The notes under the pieces were generated by a model. The model saw only the letters and a list, made by a program, of their open reading frames with translations. It did no database searches and was not told the origin of the DNA. The translations under genes and the position numbers were made by a program. Of a stretch of DNA of 64,000 nt, positions 1 to 10,904 are shown one piece after another; positions within the stretch are counted from its first letter, which is position 1, and each line of letters begins with the position of its first letter. Origin of the DNA: Parasponia andersonii (Eukaryota > Streptophyta > Magnoliopsida > Rosales > Cannabaceae); NCBI GenBank assembly GCA_002914805.1, contig JXTB01000712.1, forward strand, positions 27,829-91,828, given 5' to 3'.

Positions 1-1387
1 CTGCCTGATACCTAAGCCCATACCTGGAGGGGACACCCATGTGTCGCCTACCAAACCTGGAGGGGCAACCGAATTGCCTACACCTACCAAATGGGGAGGA
101 ATCATAAGTAACAAGACCTCGCGTGAGTTTATAGACTTTCACCGATGGTGGGGCACGTAGCACCACACTGTAAAATCCACGATGCTAACACAGTGCTCAT
201 GTATGATCTTATGATACGTGCAATTCAGAACTGAAGTATAAAAACTACTGTACTCAGGTTTTTCAGTAAAACTTGCATAATAGGGTTTTATAGAAAAACG
301 GGCAGCATAACGGACCTATTTTTGATATATCCAAAATAACCTACACACAGCAAATTCCCAGAGCAGTATAGTATATATCGTATAACCAGATTCCATCACA
401 TATAATTCAAATCATTAAAAACAAACTTGTTCTTATATGTTGCAGAAAATAAGTTTTAACTCAAAAACGGTATAAAACGAAGGTAACTAAACCCCTACCT
501 CAATAGAATAGCGACACCACGCTATTGAGTCCTTAAGGTGTCGTTGATGATCACCTGGAGGGTCGGGAACCAATTCCAAGTTCTCGATCATCCTCTTGCA
601 AAAAACTAACTTTCTCACCGGAGCTTCATTCCACAAACGGATCTCTTCACTGAATTCCTAGCATCCAAAATAGCTAGGTTAGACATATAACTTGTCCAAT
701 TCGGGTTCGGGCCCACACCGGACCGGTGGCACGCAAAACGAGACAAAATCTTGACCGTCCGATCTCGATTTTCGTGCCGATCACCAAACCACATAATATA
801 TATATATATATATATATCAAACTTCTCCATTTTCCAAGTACATTCCAAAAATGTAGTAAAAAACATAATCCAATGGCCAGATCGAAAACTAAAATTTAAA
901 AACTCAAAATACTCAAAAATGGCAATTTTTGATCTGGACAGTATGGGGTTGAGATATATATACCTTGATGATCTTTGCGACGATACGAATCCAATGGGAC
1001 CAGTTTAGAGTCGAATGGACGCCGGAATCTTCGCCGGCGGCAAAAAATCCGAAATGGATCAAAACTGCTTTTATGGAGTTTTCCGGCGAACCGGCGGCGA
1101 CAGCAAGCGGCGAGGGGTGGCAGAACTTCGTGGCAACACGGCGAGTCAACGCCGGCTAGTCGTCTGGCTGGAGATGGCGGGGTGGCGGCGTGGCTTCCTT
1201 TGGCCGAGAGAGAGAGAGAGAGACGAGGGAGAGAAGGAGAGAGAAAGAGAGAGATCTGGGGGGGGGAGTGAAAATGAGAGGGAGGAGAGAGAAATGTATA
1301 TGTATATATAATCTGTTTTGTTTGTTTGTTTGTTTTTTTTTTCTGGTCAAAAGACCATTTTGCGCCTTTAAAAAATGGGTTTTTACA
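1..1387 (-). repeat. Tekay-like Gypsy LTR fragment (copy 1)
   Basis: The first bases match positions 5,033 onward and 10,984 onward, so this is a third copy of the LTR belonging to the Gypsy element at 4,263-12,320. The window starts inside it. It carries the same order of landmarks as the other copies: a TA microsatellite near 797-817, a GC-richer stretch near 1,000-1,200, and a GA-rich tract near 1,207-1,300. It ends in TTTTTACA at 1,387, like the better copy that ends at 6,505. The last 90 bases have diverged strongly. No internal coding region is attached, so it may be a solo LTR or a remnant cut by the Copia that starts next to it. Confidence 0.75.
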
Positions 1388-2166
1388 ATAGGAGTTCCAG
1401 CGTCTTAGAACTGATATATACTGATATCTGTAGTCCACAGTCCATTCCCTACGGCTTTATGGAATGGCCAACAGAATTTCATCACTTTCATAGACGATTA
1501 ATCTCGCTATGGGTACCTATATTTAATTTATGAGAAGTAATAATCTCTGAACGTATTTAAAGCTTTCAAAGCTGAAGTTGAAAATCAACTCGACAAGAAA
1601 ATTAAAGCCGTTAAATCCGATCGTGGTGGTAAATACTACAGTAGGTATGATGGATCTAGTGAACAACGTCCAGGACCCTTTGCCCAGTACCTAGAGGAAT
1701 GTGGAATCGTCCCATAATACACAATGCCGGGAAAACCTAGCATGAATGGTGTCGCTGAGCGACGAAACCGAACACTTAAGGACATGGTGAGGAGTATGAT
1801 CAGTCATTCCTCCTTACCTGAATCACTCTAGGGAGAAGTACTTAAGACTGCAGTTTATATACTCAACAGAGTACCCAGCAAATCAGTAGCTAAAACCTCA
1901 TATGAACTATGGATAGGCAAGAAGCCTAGTATTAGGCACTTGCATATTTGGGGTTATCCAGCTGAGGCAAGGCCATACAGGCCATATGATAAGAAATGGG
2001 AATCAAGAACACTAAGTTGCTATTTTGTTGGCTACGCTGAAAGATCCAGAGGTTTCGAATTCTATAATCCCTCTAATAGGTCCTTTTTTGAGACGGGTAA
2101 TGCGAGATTCCTTGAGGATGTTGAGTTTGTGAAAGAAGATAAGGTGAGGGATATTATCTTTGAGTA
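1388..2166 (+). pseudogene. Copia integrase domain, 5'-truncated
   Basis: The integrase core is readable from about 1,400: a TDIC motif of the catalytic core start, FIDDYSRYGYLY near 1,475-1,515, the SDRGG motif near 1,617-1,632, and NGVAERRNRTL near 1,745-1,780 with the catalytic glutamate. The C-terminal part (SYELWIGKKPS, then HIWGYPAEARPY) is open from 1,940 to 2,166. In-frame TAA and TAG codons (for example near 1,714 and 1,830) and small indels near 1,490-1,560 break it. The integrase would have joined element cDNA to chromosomal DNA. Confidence 0.85.
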
Positions 2167-3282
2167 GGAATTTGTTTCTCTTCTTACAGTTGCTATTGAA
2201 GGTAATCAGGCTCCTTTACCTGACATTATTCAAGTAGCAAATCCAAAAATTCAAGATAATATTCCGTAATTCCCTATCCCACATGAGGAAGTTGCTCCTG
2301 AAGAGCAACCTCAACAACCTCAAAAAGTAGTGCCATTAAGGAGATCTACTAAGGAAAGGAGAAATGCGATTCCGGATGATTATATCGTCTATCTCCTAGA
2401 ACATGAGTTTGATATAGGAGTGGAAAATGATCCAATCAATTTCACTCAAGCGAAACAAAGTTCAAAATCCAAACAATGGATGATATGAAATCCATGAAAG
2501 ACAATGACATTTGGGAACTCGTAGAATTGCCAGTAGGAAAGAAACCTATTGGTTTAAATAGATTTTTAAAACCAAAAGGGATTCTAAAGGCAATATCGAG
2601 AGATATAAGGCTCGTCTAGTTGCCAAGGGTTTCATTGATTATAAGGAGACTTTCTCTCCAGTTTCTTTGAAAGATTCATTTAGAATAATTATGGCACTAG
2701 TAGCTAATTTTAATCTAGAGCTACATCAGATGGATGTAAAGACTGCATTTCTCAATGGTGATATTGAAGAAACGATTTATATGGTACAGTCAGAAAACTT
2801 TGTAACCGGAGATCCAAAGTCTATAGTCTGTACACTAAAGAAATCCATCTATGGTCTCAAACAAGCATCTCGTCAATGGCGTCATAAGTTCCATCAAGTT
2901 AGTTCCACATTCGGTTTTGAGGAAAATTCGGTAGATAGATGTATTTATCACAAGTTCAGTGGGAGCAAATATATCTTCCTGGTTTTGTATGTCGATGACA
3001 TACTTTTGGTTAGCAATGATATAGGCTTATTGCACGAAACTAAGACATTTCTATCAAACAAATTTGAGATGAAAGATCTTGGGGACGCCTCTTTTGAATT
3101 AGGGATTAAAATACACCGAGATCACTCTCAAGGTATACTTGGGTTATCACAAAGAGCTATATTGAAAAGGTGCTTGATAGATTTGGCATGAGTAAATGTG
3201 CCCCAGGAGATACACCCATTGCTAAGGGTGATAAATTCAGTCTCATTCAATGCCCCAAGAATGAGTTTGAAGCTAAATGGAA
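2167..3282 (+). pseudogene. Copia reverse transcriptase, broken
   Basis: The RT domain (RVT_2 type) follows the integrase. The best open stretch is 2,667-3,191. It contains the QMDVKTAFLNG motif near 2,729-2,760, SIYGLKQASRQW near 2,848-2,880 and the catalytic YVDD at 2,988-2,999. The N-terminal RT region (about 2,450-2,660) is readable only with frame changes. After FEMKDLGDASFELGI the reading frame breaks near 3,190, with a last recognisable piece (KFSLIQCPKNEFE) near 3,233-3,272. RNase H is absent: the inverted repeat starts here. Confidence 0.85.
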
Positions 3283-3600
3283 ATGAAACCAAAGCGGACT
3301 TCATTGCACTTAGGTAGGCAACTAAACCCATCAATGATTACCAAATCAATACACGTAATGACACAGATCAAGTATGGATGTGTGGCATGGAAATTACACA
3401 AAAAGTGATCTTACATGCCTATTTCCATTTGGTCCTTCTTTATGATTCCAACAAATGGAAATAGGCATGTAAGATCACTTTTCGTGTAATTTCCATGCCA
3501 CACATCCATACTTGATCTGTGTCATTGCGTGTATTGATTTGGTAATCATTGATGGATTTAGTTGCCTACTTAAGTGCAACGAAGGCCGCTTTGGTTTCAT
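3283..3600. repeat. 149-bp inverted repeat (long hairpin) inside Copia-1
   Basis: Left arm 3,283-3,431 and right arm 3,452-3,600 are reverse complements over 149 bases each, with about six mismatches, around a 20-base spacer (3,432-3,451). The arms have equal length with no indel. It sits exactly where RNase H should follow the RT. A transcript would fold into a near-perfect 149-bp duplex. The arm sequence was not recognised as any Copia domain. It could be a foldback or MITE insertion, or an inverted duplication made during a template switch. Confidence 0.9.
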
Positions 3601-3725
3601 ATTGATATACAAATGGTGCGGATTATCTTAAGGATTAATTTCTTAACAGACAGTTTTAAAGTGTACATTCAAGTTTTCATTATATAATTGTCTAAGGAAA
3701 AACTTATGTAGCCCAAGTGGGAGAT

Positions 3726-4167
3726 TGTTGGGTTACTCGTGTAACCTAGTATGTGGGCCTTAGTTTTTATAACAAGTATATAATATTAGGGCTGTCTAAT
3801 TAAGTAGGGCCAATTAAGTGATCTAATTTTGGGCTCAGGAAATTACCTATTAAGTGTGGACTCTGTAATGTGTAGTTACCTAATCCTAGTCCAATAAGGA
3901 TTGATGGGGTCTCTATTGGTGACTAGTATATAAAGACATAAATATAGAGTTTTGGTCCCTAAGCCAAAATAGATCGTGTGATCTTCTCCTCTACCTCCAT
4001 CAATAGAGAGAGTAACCATTGAGCATACATAGAGTATTCTGGCTGTGGATTATACCCTCAGGCTCTAATCAGTTAATCGCTTCTGCTTACGTGATTGCAT
4101 CCTTTACTATCAAACTCAATGGATTCAGGTTAGTCACTGGTTTCTCTCAACAAATATTTTCCTGACA
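3726..4167 (+). repeat. LTR of Copia-1 (442 bp), PPT at its left edge
   Basis: Starts TGTTGGGTTAC directly after the polypurine tract AAGTGGGAGAT and ends CCTGACA. A short tract suggestive of a primer-binding site (TGGCATGATAG, compare the tRNA-Met-type TGGTATCAGAGC) starts two bases after the LTR end. This is unexpected next to a 3' LTR and hints at a tandem element now lost. Positions 4,168-4,262 between this LTR and the Gypsy LTR hold nothing else recognisable. Confidence 0.7.
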
Positions 4168-4262
4168 ATTTGGCATGATAGATTCTGGGATTATATTTAG
4201 TTTATCAATCCATTATGTAAATCCAACACCCAAGAGAAACCACACAATAAAGCAATCTCCTC

Positions 4263-4877
4263 TGTCATAACCCAAAATCTGGGTTAGTAGCAGAAAGGAA
4301 ATTTCGCAAAAATAGAAATTCCTTGATTTATTTGAAAAAAACATCTAAAACATTTTAGTTTTATAAAACGGTCCATTTTAGATAAAATAGTTAGAATTTT
4401 ATCCTGTGAACCTCTCCTATAGTTCGTACACACTACTAAATATAGATCGAATAAGTACTAAAAATAAACATAAATAGAATATAAATCCAAGCATCGTCAT
4501 CATCCACGTCAGAATAGACACCAGAATGGCATACGTGAGTTCATAAACAAAAATAGAATGTAGTAATTTTAGTTCATTGCTAAAACAAAATCCAAGCAGT
4601 CTAAATACTATAACAACACACTCCAAGCATTACTAAGATAACGAACTACAGTTAAGATGACCCCTTACTCCTCTTGATCTCTAAAATCGCACTAGACATC
4701 ACCTAAGGAAGGGAAGAAGGGAGTGAGCATAAAATGCCCGGTAGGAAGTACAATTAACTCGATCGAAAAAATATATATATATTTTTTATGATTGAAAGTT
4801 TATGTATGGTTAGTTTAAATCCAATACACACACACACACACATACATATATATATATATTTCAAACCGAAAATCTAC

Positions 4878-4916
<39 letters not shown>

Positions 4917-6505
4917 AGTATGATCAAAACCATCAATCTATATGCATATGACACAAATCAACCCATACACATGAGCTCACATCCTCTCGTCTGTGGAAAT
5001 CCAAGATGATGGCACTAAGTATACCTAACAGTCTGCCTGATACCTAAGCCTATACCCAGAGGGGACATCCATGTGTCGCCTACCAAACCTGGAGAGGCAA
5101 CCAAATTGCTTAGGCCTACAAAATCTCGCGCAGTTTTACGGACTCTACATTGATAGTAGAGTACGCAGTGCCATACTGTAAACCCATGATGCTAATACGG
5201 TGCTCATGTATGATCCTATGACATGTGTAATGCAGAGCCGAAGTGTGAAAATAATCGTACTCTGGTTTTTTAATAAAGTAAGCATATTAGGTTTTTATAG
5301 AAAAATGAGCAATATAACAACCCTATTTTGATATACCCAAAATAACCTGCAATCAGAAAATTCTCAAAGTAATACAGTACATATGTATATCATATCATCA
5401 CAGTCTATCACCTATATTCAAGAAATTCAAAACCTATATTTGTTCTCATATGTTGTAGAAATTAAGTTTTATTCAAAAATAATATACAATAAAGATAACC
5501 GAATCCCTACCTCACAAGAATAGTGATACCATGTTATTAAATCCTCAAGGTGTCGTTGACGATTGTCTAGAGGGTCGGGAACCAATTCGAAGCCCTCGAT
5601 CATCCTCTTGCGAAAAACCACCTTCTCAACGAAGCTTCAAATCCATAAACGGACTTCTTCACTGAATTCCTAGCACCTAAAATAGTTAGGTTAGATATAT
5701 AACTTGTTCAATTCGGGTCCGAGGCCATACCAGACTGGTGGTACGCAAATCGAGAAAAATCTTGGCCGTCCAATTTTGATTTTTATGCCGATCACCAAAT
5801 ATAGGCAATATATATATATATATATATATATATCAAATTTTCCTATTTTCTGAGTACAAATCAAAAATGACAACCAAATCACGATCCAACGACCGGATTA
5901 AAAAGTCAAATTTAAACACAAAACATCCAAAAATGACAACTTTTGATTCGGGCAGTATAGGGTGAAGATATATATACATTGAACTTCCTCTTGATGAGAC
6001 GAATCCAACGAGCCCGAGAATGTGAGCTACCCGAAACGACATCGGTGACAAAGCTTCAAATGGTCATCAATGGAATTTTCTGAGGAGTGGGCATCGGAAG
6101 TTACATGGGGCCAACGACGGAGCACCTTGGCGGTGCGATGAACTCGGGGCGGGCGATGGGCAGGCCAGATAGAGTGAAGGGGGGCGGCAGTGGCTTCCTC
6201 GGTTCTTCAGTCAAAAATGAGAAGAGAGAGCAAAGGAGAGCATTGGAGGGGGGAAGAAGAGAGAGGGAGAGAAAGAGAGAGTGTGTGTGTAGAAGAGAAT
6301 GCCCATGTGAGGGAATAAATGGGACTGTGTAATTTTTTTAAAAATTGTCCTATAGTCCCTATTCCCCAAAACTTTTTCAAACTAGTCTCCCAAAAATTAT
6401 AATTTAGTCCTTTTGTACAAAACTTTCTCAAATGAATCCCTCCATTATTATATCTAAAAATTGATAAAATGTCCAAATTACCCTTAATATTTCTGAGTTT
6501 TTACA
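4263..6505 (-). repeat. 3' LTR of the Tekay-like element (about 2.2 kb)
   Basis: On the plus strand it runs from TGTCATAACCC (4,263) to TTTTTACA (6,505), so it has TG...CA ends. The right boundary is fixed by the adjacent minus-strand polypurine tract; the left boundary is inferred from the TG end. It contains AT and CA microsatellites (about 4,765-4,912 and 5,812-5,832). The stretch 4,960-6,400 is homologous to 10,905-12,320 and 1-1,300. A GA-rich tract lies near 6,222-6,296. Confidence 0.75.
4764..4912. repeat. AT/CA microsatellite cluster
   Basis: Short simple repeats inside the Gypsy LTR: alternating AT near 4,770-4,787, a CA run near 4,829-4,842, and a long TA run near 4,880-4,912. A similar TA run occurs at 5,812-5,832 and at 797-817 in the other LTR copies. 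Confidence 0.9.
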
Positions 6506-6520
6506 TTCTCCCCTCCTTAT
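6506..6520 (-). other. Polypurine tract of the Tekay-like element
   Basis: On the minus strand a run reading TAAGGAGGGGAGAA immediately precedes the LTR start TGTAAAAAC. This is the usual second-strand primer site and fixes the inner edge of the 3' LTR. Confidence 0.75.
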
Positions 6521-6596
6521 AAGAATTTCGTCTCAAAATTCAAAATACAAGTCAAGGCTTACATCACAACATAACTTCTAACTGAAAGTTGAACAA

Positions 6597-8198
6597 ATGA
6601 GGGTACTTTTCGTACATCTCTTTCTCGGGTTCCCAAGTAGGTTCATCTTCATTGTGATGCTCTCAAAGTACCTTGACAAGTGGAATCACTCTACTGTGAA
6701 GCACCTTCAACTCTCTAGCCAACAAACAAATAGGTTGTTCTTCATAAAACGTATCTTCTTGGATCGGTACATGCACGTACTGAACAACATAAGATGGGTC
6801 TGGCATGTTCTTTTTCAACATCGACATATGAAACACGTTATGCATATGACCCAACTGTGTAGGTAGATTCAAGTGATACGCCATTAGTCCAATTTTCTCA
6901 ATGATCTCAAAGGGACTAACATACCTTGGAGCAAGCTTATCCTTAACCCCAAACCTTGTCACACTATGCATTGGAGTCACTTTCAAGAATACTGAATCAC
7001 CGGTATCGAACTCTACCTCATGCCTCTTCAGGTCAGCATAACTCTTCTGGTGACTCTGAACCTCCTTGAGCCTCTCCTTGATATCTTTGATCTTCTCAGT
7101 AGTCTGCTCAATCAGTTCAGGTCCAAGAGTAACACGCTCTTTAGGCTCTGCCTAACACGAAGGCGATCTACACGGCCTCCTATATAACACATCATATGGA
7201 GCCACACCCACACTAGTATGTTAGCTGTTATTGTAAGCAAATTCCACTAAAGGAAGATGATCATCCCAGTTCCCACCAAGGTCTAATATGCAACAATGTA
7301 GCATATCCTCAAGAATCTGAATGGTCTTTTTAGACTGACCATCTGTCTTCGGATGATAAGCTGTACTGATATCCAGCTGCGTACCCAAAGCTTTTTGCAA
7401 GACTCTCCAAAACTTAGAAGTGAACCTTGGATCTCTGTTAGATACTATGCTTGAAGGCATACCATGCAAGCGTATGATATTCTCCATATATAGTCTACTG
7501 AGCTTAGTAAGTGAGCAGTCCATCTGGATCAGTATAAAGTAAGCACTCTTCGTCAACCGATCGACTACTACCCAAACTGCGTCATTCTTCCTCAAAGTCT
7601 TCAACAGACTGGTCATGAAGTCTATCATGATCTTGTCCCACTTTTATTCTGGAATTGGCAATGGCTGAAGTAACCCAGCTGGCCTCTGGTATTCGGCCTT
7701 AACTTGCTGACAAGTCCAACACTTGGCCACAAAGGTAGCTACATCCTTTTTCATCCCTTTCAACCAATACTGCCTCTTGAAGTCTCGGTACTTTGTGAGC
7801 CTCAGTTAGAATGGTTTCTCGAAGATTAGGTCATTAGCTACAACCAACTTCCTACTGAAAAGTAATAAAACTTCTCTATTGGTGCTCCAACCATCTAATT
7901 GTTCACTATTCTGAAGCCAGTTCCAGATTGTCCTCAACTCCCTGTCTTGTCACTGACTCCATTGGATAGTCTAGAGAAGTGAATGTGAAATCACAATATT
8001 ACTGAAGCAAGCAACCTTTTCATTCTCCAAGTACTGCAAGTTGTAGTCACCAATCGTAACTAAGTTCCTCCAATCTTTAAACACTAGCGCAGCCAGTGCA
8101 CCACGAGGCTTTCTACACAGTGAATCAGCTACAATGTTAGCCTTATCAGGATGATACTATAGGTCAAAGTCATAATCCTCCATATACTCAACCCATCT
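6597..8198 (-). pseudogene. Gypsy integrase with C-terminal chromodomain
   Basis: The integrase core is open at 7,628-7,221 (DRLTKSAYFI, SSIVSNRDPRFTSKFW with catalytic Asp, and STAYHPKTDGQ with the region of the catalytic Glu, here read as SKKT, so the Glu is lost). A second open part, 6,986-6,663, holds the GPF-like module (RYVSPFEIIEKIG, HNVFHMSMLKK). The reading continues past a TGA (replacing Trp of VKVLW) into EDEPTWEPE and YEKYP near 6,597-6,660, which is a chromodomain. Chromodomains steer integration to heterochromatin. Region 7,630-8,198 is the degraded RNase H to integrase linker. Confidence 0.85.
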
Positions 8199-9620
8199 TC
8201 ACTGTCTCAAGTTCAGATCCTTCTGAGTAAAGAGATACTTCAAACTCTTATGATCGGAGAATATGTTGAGCTTTACACCATAAAAGTAACATCGCCAAAT
8301 CTTCAACATAAAGATTACTGCTGCAAGCTCCAGATCATGGGTAGGATAATTCCTCTCATATAGCTTCAACTGATAGGAAGCATACACCATAATCCGACCA
8401 TTCTGCATCAAGACACATCCTAAATCTGTCTTTTGAAGCATCGGTATATACCACGTAAAGTTTGCTATTGTCAAGAACAGTAAGAACTAGTACAGTAGTC
8501 AAACTCTGCTTCAACTTGACAAAAACTTCTTCACTTTCGTGATCCCAAATAATCAAGACATCCTTCCTGGTCAACTTCATCAAAGGCAAGGCGATCCTCG
8601 AGAAATCTTGCACAAAATGGCGATAGTAGCCTGCCAAACTAAGGAAACTCCGTACTTCTTCCATATTTCTTGATCTCTCCCACTGTAGAATAACTTCTAT
8701 CTTAGTAGGATCGACTGAAATATTTCTATGAGAAATCACATGCCCCAAGAACTTCACTTTTGACATCTAAAAGTCACACTTAAATTTCTTGGCATACAAC
8801 CGATGATCTCTCAACGTCTTAAGTACTATCTCTAAATGTTCGGCATGCTCTCCTTGAGTCTTGAAATACACCAGAATGTCGTCAATGAACACAACCACAA
8901 AATGGTCCAAAAATGACATGAAGATCCGATTCATGAGATCTATAAATGTTGTGGGAGCATTCGTCAAACCTACGGCATCACCAGAAACTCAAAATGACAA
9001 TATAAAGTTTTGAATGTTGTCTTATGTATATCATCCTCCCTTATTTTCAACTGATGATAACCAGATCTCAAATCAACCTTGGAGAAGAACCTTGAACCAC
9101 CAAGTTGATTAAACAACTCGTCTATCCTTGGAAAAAGATACTTGTTCTTCACTGTTAACTGATTCAACTTCTTGTAGTCCACATAGAGTCTCAAGGAACC
9201 GTCAGCTTTCTTCGCAAATAAGACAGGAGCACCCCAAGTTGAATTGATACTGCAAATAAAGCCCTTAGAAAGCATATCGTCTAACTGTTCTCTCAACTAT
9301 TCCATCTCAGTAGGAGCCATATGATAAGCTGGAGTAGAAACTGGCTGAGCTCTAAGAACTAGTTAAATGTAGAACTCGATCTCCTTATCTGGTGTTAATC
9401 CCGGTACGTCTTTAGGAAACACCTCTGAATACTCACTAACCACCGGAAACCATGGGTCTTGATCGTCTGTTCTCATCTCACTATCAATGGCAAATAAGTT
9501 CCCATAATACTCGAGTTTCTTCTTTCCAACCATGCACACTTTTAGAACAGGACTAGGCTTCAATAGACTCATTCTAGCCTGATAGACAATAGGTTGCTCA
9601 TCACTAGGAAAAGGAATCAC
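8199..9620 (-). pseudogene. Gypsy reverse transcriptase and RNase H, broken
   Basis: Read on the minus strand: linker with FPKDVPGLTPDKEIEF (9,620-9,363), RT fingers and palm (9,296-8,970; [26 protein letters not shown]), catalytic FIDD at 8,889-8,878 in the next piece (8,967-8,767), thumb (8,766-8,476; [24 protein letters not shown]), then RNase H (8,474-8,199; [25 protein letters not shown]). Pieces are separated by stop codons and frame changes, so no polyprotein can be made. The catalytic aspartates remain. Confidence 0.9.
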
Positions 9621-9900
9621 CTACTTCTTATGATAGTTTATAACGGTTTGATACTTTGACAACCAATCCATACCGAGTATTACAATCAAATCAGTGAGAA
9701 GCTTCCTATTACCAACCATAACCTGAGAAGTCTTACACACACTAGACACATCGACTACTCCTCCTATAAGTGTACCTAACGTCAATACATAATCCAAATT
9801 AGAAAATTCCAACCTCAACAGTTGAGCAAATAATAAGGATATGAATAAATAAGATGCACCAGTATCAAACAAAACATATGCCTAAGAGTGTGAAAGAAGG
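9621..9900 (-). pseudogene. Gypsy aspartic protease
   Basis: The retropepsin active site LFDTGASYLFIS is visible near 9,872-9,840, followed by the typical flap and ILGMDWLSKY near the C-terminus (about 9,670-9,640). It would mature the Gag-Pol polyprotein. A stop separates it from the RT linker, so it is nonfunctional in this copy. Confidence 0.85.
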
Positions 9901-10904
9901 ATCATACCGTCAATAACACTTTAGTCAGTGCGATCCTGAGTGTCGTCTGCCCCAGCAAAAGCATAGGCTTGGTCAGTCACTTTTCCTTTCTCTTTCTTGC
10001 TTCTTCCCTGGCCCGGATGGCTATTGCTGGATCCTGGATCACTACTGCCATATCCATGCCCACTCTGACTCCCTGAGGTCTGAGGAGTTAGAAAACTCTG
10101 AGTAAAACCTTAAGGTCGGTACTGATACTGATAAGGCAGAAGTAAAAGTTTACGAAGCACCCTGTGACTGTTGCGGCCTTACTTGAGTGTTCTAATAAGA
10201 AACAAAAACTGACTGGATCCTCTGTAGTCCTCCCTGAAAAAGAGAAGATTTCTACAAATGGTTGGGACACTCCTTCTTCCAATGAGCTTGCTAAACGAAA
10301 TATCCTCTGCATAGACTGCCTCTACCACCCCCTAAAGAACCACTACTATTCGAGCTCCCACTGTTCAGAGTGACCACTACCCCTAGTTCCTTCTGGAGAC
10401 TTTCTTGTCATTACCTCTCCGTTATTTCCTCTTGGAATCCAATCCCTCTTCGATGGCCTCTGCCCACTGGGCAGCTACCGCAATCTCAGGAAGAGTACGG
10501 AAAGTCTGAGTGCCAATTCTATTGAAAATATTTTGATTCAAATGACTCATGAACTTCGAAACTTGATACTTCTCACTCGTACCCGATCCAAGAGCAATAC
10601 TTGTCAACTCAGTAAACTCGATTAGGTACTCATTCACCATTCTGTTACCTTAAATCAACGTCTCAAACCAGTTCACCACTTCATCTTGTTGATCCTCATT
10701 GGCATAATGAGCCTTAAAAATCCATTCAAAATCTTCCCAAGTCAGACCCATTATATCTTGCATCCGTTCCACTATCTCCTATCAACGAATAGCAATCCCC
10801 GTCAAATGAGTAATAGCAAACACAACCCAAAACTTAACCGGGGTACCAAGGGCCCGAAAGTGCCTCTCTATCTTACTGAACTAAATCAACTTGTCCTAGT
10901 TAGA
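9901..10904 (-). pseudogene. Gypsy gag remnant
   Basis: Minus-strand piece 10,640-10,422 reads YLIEFTELTSIALG and FMSHLNQNIFNRI, typical of plant Gypsy gag. More gag (WIFKAH-type N-terminal text) is visible out of frame to about 10,860. A damaged CCHC knuckle region (HWKKECPN) is readable near 10,290-10,260, and a Gly/Ser/Pro-rich linker lies before the protease. The gag start is missing: LTR sequence begins at about 10,905. Confidence 0.7.

Larger units (their letters stand above)
1388..4167 (+). mobile_element. Truncated Ty1/Copia retrotransposon (Copia-1)
   Basis: Plus-strand Copia remnant. It begins inside the integrase domain, so the 5' LTR, gag and protease are missing. It continues through reverse transcriptase and then runs into a long inverted repeat where RNase H should be. 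A polypurine tract (AAGTGGGAGAT, 3,715-3,725) leads directly into an LTR at 3,726. Stops and at least one frameshift (integrase and RT pieces lie in different frames) show it is dead. Lineage was not assigned. Confidence 0.85.

Noticed and set aside
896..1438. Ser/Pro/Leu-rich 180-codon minus-strand frame
   Set aside because: It lies in LTR sequence with a GA-rich tract; the other LTR copies do not conserve the frame.
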